A DNA stretch of 47,094 nt from an uncultured bacterium (GTDB lineage: Bacteria; Myxococcota_A; Bradymonadia; Bradymonadales; Bradymonadaceae). A program made the translations under genes and the position numbers. The DNA is taken from assembly GCA_937981985.1 (NCBI GenBank), contig CALJNB010000018.1:1-47094 (forward strand), in the 5' to 3' direction. Numbering within the stretch: the first letter of the stretch is position 1; each line of letters starts with the position of its first letter. Below are positions 41,655 through 47,094 of the stretch, piece after piece. A model generated the notes under the pieces. The model was not told the origin of the DNA and did not search any database. It saw only the letters and a list, made by a program, of their open reading frames with translations.

Positions 41655-44282
41655 TTAAGGTGTTTCGTCGATCGAATCGGACAATTTCTTGATGTCGATT
41701 CGTCTCTGGATCGCGTCCAACGTTTCTTGGAAAATACCTTTCGTAGACGCCGACATACCACCACCGAAATTTTTTAGTTCACGTAGCACCCAGGGGTCGT
41801 TTTGGAATGCGAATGCTCGTAGAATTGTTGCTTGTGTTTTACTACCGTTAGGCTCGATTTGTAATAAGTCAAATAGGGCGTCCGCGCCGGTTCGAGACTG
41901 TTGGCGACCTAATGCAAATATGGCTCGTTTTTTAATCTTATACCGAGAACGCTCGTCATGCTTTTCTAGAAAATTTTTATCTGTAATTACTTTTAGAAGA
42001 AGTTTTTCGTTTGTTTCTTTCGTATTAAGTCCTAACATTTCAATCAATGTGAATATCAATCTAAGGTCCGTCTTTTGGTTCATCAGAAGCTTCTCAATCT
42101 GCAAGAAAGGAAGAGCGCGTCGCGTTTTTACCATCTCGCGGGCTGCGATAGCGGACGCGTTGGGTTGGTTACGAATTACCAATCCACCTAGTGTCTTCAA
42201 AGCAATCTCGTTTCCAACTTCAGATAGTGTGGCGCACCCTAATCGTAAACCTTGTTTCCATTTTTCCCTTTCCACGAACCCTACAATTGCAGTGGTACTT
42301 TTTGTACGGTCCTTCCTTTTTGAAAGTGCAAGTATTGCCTCGATACGGACATCCGGAGATGGATCTCTTAAAGCCTCTTCCAAGGATAGTCGTGAGGATT
42401 CAGTCGCTAAGTAGGTCATACCTTGAACGCCAAATTTTCGAATAAAAGGATCCTGGTTCGATAGTAGTTTTTGAAAAAAATCGAAATCACCATCGAAGGA
42501 AAAATAACTCGCGGTTTTCGCAGCTAAAGCACGGAGCTTTCTGGTTTTACTTTTTTCGAAAATATTCGTTATTTTCTGATTGGTCAGTTTTCCCTTTTGT
42601 TTTCGAAAAAGATGTTTTGAGATTTTATTGATTGTCGTCAATGCATCTTCACTTTGTGGCGTGTTCTGGTTTTTATTCGCTATGGAAAATAAGGGTAACA
42701 ACATCGTTTCACCGCCTCTTGCAATCGAGCGTATTTTTTCATGACGAAGATCTAAATCGCCCACACCAATTGATTTCAGTAGCGTGGTGGGGCCAGCGTT
42801 ACCTTTCGTCCGACCGAGAAGGCGGATGAGATCAATCTGTTTTTTGGTGTTTTTAGGTTGCCTGTTTTCGTAGATTTCAATGAGTGCAGGGCCCGAAGTA
42901 GCATGGGCGGCGAGAAGAGGTTTCAACATTCTATATGAAGGGTCTTTGACTGGCAGATCTTCGAAAAGTTGAACGAGGATAGGAAGTGCGGTGTCGGACG
43001 GGAGGTCACGTAAGAGCGGAATGATTCTTTTTCGATCCGCATCCGATCCTGTCCTCAGCGTGTCAGTTAGAATCGTTGCTAATTCGTTGCGAATGGGATG
43101 CATCAACTGGGCGAGTTTTCGATTGATTCGCGGTTGATTGACTCCAAGTAATCGCTCGACGACCACCGACGCTGCGATACTTTTCGTTCGGCCGTCCAGA
43201 TCTGTCATGGGAGATATTTCGCTTATCGATGTTGGTCCGGAGCTCAGAGTTGATTCTAGTATGACCAAACTAAGACAAGAGGAACGAATCGGCTTTGGAA
43301 AGTTAACAACGAGTCCGCCAGATTTTTTTAATGTTTCAAAGTTCAAACCGGGGAGTTCAATTTGAAATCGAGTTCCATTAGAGAGACTGGCCAAAATCTT
43401 TGTCGGCTTAGCATTGGCGAGAAATGATTCTTCGGAAGTTCCTGCGCCGGGGAAGATACGAAAACCCGTCACTTTGAGCGCATCATTGAGCCGGGTAGTA
43501 ACGAATTCTCCTCGATTACTTTCTCTTCGTCCCTGCGACCAGAAGGTCTTCAGAGAGCCGTCGCCCAATTTATCGGGGCGAATTAATGTCCCATTTGGGA
43601 CATGGTTTCGTTTGGAACTTGCGTATGACCATTGGCTAAATCGTGAGTAAAAAAAGCTGGGTACATACGTCGAAGCTGGGACAGTAGGTGTTAACTTCTG
43701 CGCGTCTTTCAACAAAGACGCCAATCTCAATTTGCTTTCGAATGTGTCATCTTTTGGGTTAAACACTTTATAAACCCCAAGTCGGTCACCGCAAAAAAGA
43801 TTACTATTTTTCGATTGTATTCGAACAAGGGCAAGTTTTGCGTTTTCCTTTCGAAATTTAAGTTGGTCTGTACCTTCGAGCATCGATGTTTGTGTCGACG
43901 CAATGGTTTTCCATTGAGTATCTTTACGCATCCATGCGAATTGCAAAATATCCGCGTTCTGGGGTGCGTTCTCTTTAGTGGAAGGAGTCGCTTCGAATAC
44001 GATAATTGGGTATCCGTCGATCGTCCGAGAATCGATCGAGTAGTCATAATAATCTGAGGCAACCCACTCGGGAATCGTTGATTTGAGGAGAACTTTTTCG
44101 TTCTTTTTCTCGACTAAAGAAACGTTCCAGCTACCTCGTGTTTGTGAGATTTTTGCCTGAAGGAATTGGCCATTGATTTTGATATTTTTGGCATAGCGAA
44201 CCTTTTCCTCTGCACGCAAAGTCGGCGCCAATAGCGTGCAAACGAAGAAGGCGAGAACGAAATATGTTTTTTCTAGACGCAT
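41655..44282 (-). CDS. Secreted protein with discoidin/NADase-type domain and HEAT repeats
   Basis: ATG 44282 gives a signal peptide (TYFVLAFFVCTLLAPTLRAEE); upstream ATG codons would invade the maf leader. Residues ~20-210 are beta-rich. Residues ~215-370 fit a discoidin-like domain of the NADase-type glycan-binding kind (LGDGSLKTFWSQGR, then VTGFRIFPGAG). From ~385 to the end the protein is helical, with HEAT-like repeats: AIPLLRDLPSDTALPILVQLF-like units, RKFGVQGMTYLATE, SPDVRIEAILALSKRKD and RYKIKKRAIFALGRQ. I infer a periplasmic scaffold that binds a glycan or protein. 875 residues; convergent with the desaturase and divergent from maf, only 68 bases from its start. Confidence 0.72.
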   Translation of the reverse strand: MRLEKTYFVLAFFVCTLLAPTLRAEEKVRYAKNIKINGQFLQAKISQTRGSWNVSLVEKKNEKVLLKSTIPEWVASDYYDYSIDSRTIDGYPIIVFEATPSTKENAPQNADILQFAWMRKDTQWKTIASTQTSMLEGTDQLKFRKENAKLALVRIQSKNSNLFCGDRLGVYKVFNPKDDTFESKLRLASLLKDAQKLTPTVPASTYVPSFFYSRFSQWSYASSKRNHVPNGTLIRPDKLGDGSLKTFWSQGRRESNRGEFVTTRLNDALKVTGFRIFPGAGTSEESFLANAKPTKILASLSNGTRFQIELPGLNFETLKKSGGLVVNFPKPIRSSCLSLVILESTLSSGPTSISEISPMTDLDGRTKSIAASVVVERLLGVNQPRINRKLAQLMHPIRNELATILTDTLRTGSDADRKRIIPLLRDLPSDTALPILVQLFEDLPVKDPSYRMLKPLLAAHATSGPALIEIYENRQPKNTKKQIDLIRLLGRTKGNAGPTTLLKSIGVGDLDLRHEKIRSIARGGETMLLPLFSIANKNQNTPQSEDALTTINKISKHLFRKQKGKLTNQKITNIFEKSKTRKLRALAAKTASYFSFDGDFDFFQKLLSNQDPFIRKFGVQGMTYLATESSRLSLEEALRDPSPDVRIEAILALSKRKDRTKSTTAIVGFVEREKWKQGLRLGCATLSEVGNEIALKTLGGLVIRNQPNASAIAAREMVKTRRALPFLQIEKLLMNQKTDLRLIFTLIEMLGLNTKETNEKLLLKVITDKNFLEKHDERSRYKIKKRAIFALGRQQSRTGADALFDLLQIEPNGSKTQATILRAFAFQNDPWVLRELKNFGGGMSASTKGIFQETLDAIQRRIDIKKLSDSIDETP

Positions 44283-44350
44283 TTTATAAATCAAGTGGCA
44301 AAGTAAGCTCTCGCACGATAGTAAAAGCACTCAGAACTCTCAAGGCTATC

Positions 44351-44965
44351 ATGAATCAAGAGCGTCATATTATTCTTGCCAGTGGCTCACCTCGCCGATT
44401 GGAACTTATGCAAAGAATCGGTTTTTTGCCGCGGGTCGTAAAAAGCGATATTCCAGAGGCGAGAAATCGGGGTGAAGCGCCACAAGCTTACACCGAGAGA
44501 CTGGCTTTCGAGAAAGCGCAAGCGGTGTTGAAGGCACATACTTCGGGAAGCGAGAAGTGGATACTTTCAGCCGATACCATTGTTGTTATCGACGAGGATG
44601 TTCTGGAGAAACCTATCGATGTCGCCGACGCAAAACGAATGCTTAAGCTAATGTCAGGACGAACCCACGACGTTATCACTTCCTTCTGTTGGCAACATCG
44701 GACGAATGGAAGATCTGAGGTCGTGTCAGTTATCGCATCAGTTGAGATGATTCCTTTTGATGAAAAGATGATCGATGCATATATCGCGACCGGAGAATCG
44801 ATGGACAAGGCAGGTTCGTACGGCATTCAAGCTGTCGGCGCGACCCTCGTACGTCGGGTTATCGGCTCCTACTTCTGTGTCATGGGATTGCCGGTGTGTG
44901 AGGTCGTTGAATCGCTGAAAGGATTAGGGGGACTGTCAAGCTATCCCTTTTCAACTCAAGGATGA
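44351..44965 (+). CDS. maf: Maf/YhdE-type nucleotide pyrophosphatase
   Basis: Maf proteins hydrolyse non-canonical or dTTP/UTP nucleotides to monophosphates, a housecleaning role. ATG 44351 (AAGG five bases upstream) begins MNQERHIILASGSPRRLELM, the exact family start; the longer frame from 44264 would be inside the divergent gene's signal peptide. Further marks: SADTIVVIDEDVLEKP, SGRTHDVITSFC, and MDKAGSYGIQAVGATLV with the DKAGxYGIQ signature. The stop overlaps the yggS start by four bases. The maf-yggS-proC order is a common bacterial operon. 204 residues. Confidence 0.95.
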   Translation: MNQERHIILASGSPRRLELMQRIGFLPRVVKSDIPEARNRGEAPQAYTERLAFEKAQAVLKAHTSGSEKWILSADTIVVIDEDVLEKPIDVADAKRMLKLMSGRTHDVITSFCWQHRTNGRSEVVSVIASVEMIPFDEKMIDAYIATGESMDKAGSYGIQAVGATLVRRVIGSYFCVMGLPVCEVVESLKGLGGLSSYPFSTQG

Positions 44966-45618
44966 ATAAGGTGCTCAAACAACGATACGAAGACATTCGA
45001 AACCGCGTTGATTCCTTGAACGCGGACTGTAATCTCATCGTTGTGTCCAAGGGGCAAACGATTGAAGATATCCAAACACTTTATAACTGCGGGGCCCGTA
45101 GTTTTGGAGAATCCTATTTTGACGATTGGGAGAAGAAAGTTGGCAAATTACCGGATGATATTGACTGGCACTTCATTGGCCCAATGCAATCACGTAAGGC
45201 GAAAAAGCACAAATCGCTTTTGGCAAAATCAGGTCTGATTCAATCCGTTGATCGCAGTTCATTGCTTCCGATTTTGGACACGCTGGGGACCCCGGTTTCC
45301 AATCTGGTTCAAGTTAATCTTTGGGGGGAAACACAAAAGGGCGGAAAGCCAGCCAATGAATTACTTTCGTTTCTCGAAGAGATTAAGAACTTTGAAAATA
45401 TTAAGTGTCTAGGTCTGATGGCTATACCTCCATATAGCGATGATCGCGAAGTCACTGCCGGGCACTTTTCTCAGGTTCGTGAACTATATTCATCGTTGAA
45501 AGAAGAGTACAGTTTTAGTGAGCTTTCGATTGGCATGTCTTCGGATTTTGAAGACGCAATTCGATCAGGAGCAACAATGGTAAGGGTAGGGTCCGCTATT
45601 TTTGGCGGCCGCGCGTAG
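44962..45618 (+). CDS. yggS: YggS/PLPHP pyridoxal-phosphate homeostasis protein
   Basis: This PLP-binding barrel protein keeps free pyridoxal phosphate and amino-acid pools in balance. Marks are VVSKGQ with the PLP Lys30, FGESYFDDW, WHFIGPMQSRK (usual WHFIGxLQxNK), LVQVNLWGE, CLGLMAIPPY, and the C-terminal SIGMSSDFEDAIRSGATMVRVGSAIFG. The family's usual lysine context VSKxxP has GQ in place of a Pro nearby, a small variation. It is fused by overlap to maf and followed nine bases later by proC. Confidence 0.93.
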   Translation: MNKVLKQRYEDIRNRVDSLNADCNLIVVSKGQTIEDIQTLYNCGARSFGESYFDDWEKKVGKLPDDIDWHFIGPMQSRKAKKHKSLLAKSGLIQSVDRSSLLPILDTLGTPVSNLVQVNLWGETQKGGKPANELLSFLEEIKNFENIKCLGLMAIPPYSDDREVTAGHFSQVRELYSSLKEEYSFSELSIGMSSDFEDAIRSGATMVRVGSAIFGGRA

Positions 45619-45627
45619 GAAGTGAAT

Positions 45628-46410
45628 ATGAATTTTGTATTAATAGGTTGTGGAAATATGGGGTCGGCTATCGTCAGAGGGGCGGTGACGTCGGGAGTTT
45701 TGAAAGGTCATGATTTGATCTGCATCGACACCGATTCAGAACGAGCGAACGGATTGGCGATAGAGTTGGGGGCGGGGGGTGGAACCAAAATTAGCGAACC
45801 TTCGACCGAACCCACTTGCTACCTCATGGCAGACAAACCGGATAAGATAGAAGAAGTAGTCTTAGCTTTACCGAAATTAGAATCTAAAGATGTTGTCGTT
45901 TCGGTAGCCGCAGGCGTCACGTATGATGCACTTTTAGCTGTTGCCGGAGATGCAAAAGTAGTTCGAACTATGCCGAACACACCGTCGATGGTGGGCGAGG
46001 GCGCTACTGCACTATTTTCTAAAACCGAAATTCCATCGCAGGTAGTCGAGATTTTTGAATCGATAGGGTTGGTGATTCAATTGGATCGTGAATCTCTTTT
46101 TGATGCGGTGACGGGTCTTTCCGGATCTGGACCTGCCTATATTTTTGTCGCGATTGAAGCCTTAGCCGACGGTGGCGTTCAGATGGGGCTAAATCGCCAA
46201 GTCGCGTTGCAGCTTGCGACTCAAACAGTCATGGGGGCGGCAAAACTAGCTAAGGACTCAGGCGACCATCCGGGACAGCTAAAAGATAACGTGGCCAGCC
46301 CAGGAGGCGCGACTATAGCCGCGTTGAGTGTTCTTGAGCGAGGTGGTTTTAGAAGTTTATTGATTGACGCTGTGAAGGCGTCGGCCGACAAAAGTCGGGG
46401 AATGGGATAG
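45628..46410 (+). CDS. proC: Pyrroline-5-carboxylate reductase
   Basis: ProC makes proline from pyrroline-5-carboxylate with NAD(P)H. ATG 45628 lies seven bases after AGGA; the GTG two codons upstream is too close to it. Marks are VLIGCGNMGSAIVRG (NAD(P) loop), VVRTMPNTPSMVGEG, GLSGSGPAYIFVAIEALADGGVQMGL, and the signature LKDNVASPGGATIAALSVLE. The middle region (EPSTEPTCYLMADKPDKIEEVVLALP) is normal in pattern. It ends three bases before the stop of the convergent foldase gene, with no terminator between. 260 residues. Confidence 0.95.
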   Translation: MNFVLIGCGNMGSAIVRGAVTSGVLKGHDLICIDTDSERANGLAIELGAGGGTKISEPSTEPTCYLMADKPDKIEEVVLALPKLESKDVVVSVAAGVTYDALLAVAGDAKVVRTMPNTPSMVGEGATALFSKTEIPSQVVEIFESIGLVIQLDRESLFDAVTGLSGSGPAYIFVAIEALADGGVQMGLNRQVALQLATQTVMGAAKLAKDSGDHPGQLKDNVASPGGATIAALSVLERGGFRSLLIDAVKASADKSRGMG

Positions 46411-46413
46411 TTC

Positions 46414-47094
46414 TTATTTCTTAGGCTGACTAAGGTTAATCACTTCTTTTTTGTCTTCAGTTTTGCCTTCTTTGGCGGCCTTGATTTGTGATTTTGTTTT
46501 AACAAGGCTCACTGAATCGTCTTTCTTACTAAATAGCTTTACTTTTCCAGAGTTAACGGCTTCTTCAAAAACACCTTCGAAAAAGTTTCCGAAATCAGCG
46601 GACGGAATAATAAACGCGAATGGCGAACCAAGAATTGAACCTTGCTTCTCAGCACGCAATTCGTTGATGAGTTTATCTTTTGCTTCTTTCAGAGATTCGG
46701 CTGTTGGCGATTTACGATCCTTCAGTTTTACGAAATAGGTTGCGTTATCGATTTTGATTGGAGCCTTTAATCTTGGAGATTCTTTGGTGAGCGCGAAAGC
46801 TGCTTTGACGAGTTCTGTACTTGTGCCCATCTTCGGAACGCGGTTCCAGGTTGAACCACCCAGCCCTGCAAGATTGAGTTGCGCAAATTGACCGCCAAAC
46901 ATTTTTGAGAGGTCTTGCCCTTCCATTGAGAACTCGCCTGTTGTGTCGATTGAAACGGAGTCCCATTTACTCTTAATAGCGGTCTCACCGTCGGCGACCA
47001 CAGGTTTCAATGAACTTAGAGCCGATGCAAAACTTCCTTTTTCATCAAGCGCCGTTGAAAACTGCGCGACGAGTGTATTTGTGTAACTTGCTAC
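46414..47094 (-). CDS. SurA/PpiD-type foldase or parvulin-like protein, C-terminal part
   Basis: The frame has no stop up to the right edge of the window, so this is the 3' end of a longer gene; a TTG at 47010 is not the true start. The visible ~226 residues match the C-terminal region of PpiD/SurA-type proteins: SYTNTLVAQFSTALDEKG, FVKLKDRKSPTAESLKEAKDKLINELR, ending in a low-complexity Lys/Glu stretch. A parvulin domain would lie outside the window. It faces proC tail to tail with three bases between stops. Confidence 0.7.
   Translation of the reverse strand, partial: VASYTNTLVAQFSTALDEKGSFASALSSLKPVVADGETAIKSKWDSVSIDTTGEFSMEGQDLSKMFGGQFAQLNLAGLGGSTWNRVPKMGTSTELVKAAFALTKESPRLKAPIKIDNATYFVKLKDRKSPTAESLKEAKDKLINELRAEKQGSILGSPFAFIIPSADFGNFFEGVFEEAVNSGKVKLFSKKDDSVSLVKTKSQIKAAKEGKTEDKKEVINLSQPKK

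Overview
The window looks like chromosomal DNA of a Myxococcota/Bradymonadia-type bacterium (the former Deltaproteobacteria). Three things suggest this: two giant secreted proteins made of calcium-binding DxDGDG repeats that end in MYXO-CTERM-like sorting tails; several lipoproteins with Asn/Gly/Ser-rich linkers directly after the lipobox; and an isoprenoid-style mix of FadH, NDH-2, AGCS and ComF genes in a compact layout. No phage, transposase, CRISPR array, tRNA or rRNA was recognised. The assignment is inferred from protein style; no marker gene was compared.

Layout. 1-10522: two tandem giant thrombospondin-type-3 (TSP3) repeat proteins. The first is cut by the window edge, and its frame is open to base 1. 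Each gene ends with a strong intrinsic terminator. 10661-13127: a GNAT acetyltransferase, a YdeI/OmpD-associated family protein and an unknown protein. 13314-18064: an AGCS sodium:amino-acid symporter with a large insert, three small envelope proteins, RsfS and ComF. 18197-22991: a patatin-like lipoprotein, alanine dehydrogenase, an unknown protein and a PIG3-type quinone oxidoreductase.

23052-28789: an oligopeptide-binding protein remnant abutting, head to head, an NDH-2 NADH dehydrogenase that has lost its start codon; then an SPFH protein and a translationally coupled pair of flavoprotein and polytopic [4Fe-4S] membrane protein. 28896-32178: a serine-hydrolase lipoprotein, a decayed secreted gene and a membrane protein with an internal duplication. 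32205-34231: an MbnH/MbnP (diheme enzyme plus copper-binding partner) pair. 34351-38686: a HACL2/ILVBL-like ThDP enzyme, a linker-only lipoprotein, a lipoprotein with a Lys-rich coiled coil, and a small membrane protein.

38806-41641: 2,4-dienoyl-CoA reductase followed by a membrane fatty-acid desaturase. 41655-47094: a HEAT-repeat secreted protein, the maf-yggS-proC operon, and the C-terminal part of a SurA/PpiD-type protein that runs off the right edge.

The genes fall into a few themes: envelope and surface proteins (giant repeat proteins, about six lipoproteins), membrane redox chemistry (NDH-2, the flavoprotein/Fe-S pair, MbnPH, quinone oxidoreductase), and lipid or amino-acid metabolism (FadH, desaturase, HACL-like, Ald, AGCS, ProC). 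Genes are tightly packed. The only stretch above 300 bases without an intact gene is 30096-31203, which holds the pseudogene. Three promoters share the unusual form TTGAnn-N17-(T/G)ACGAT.
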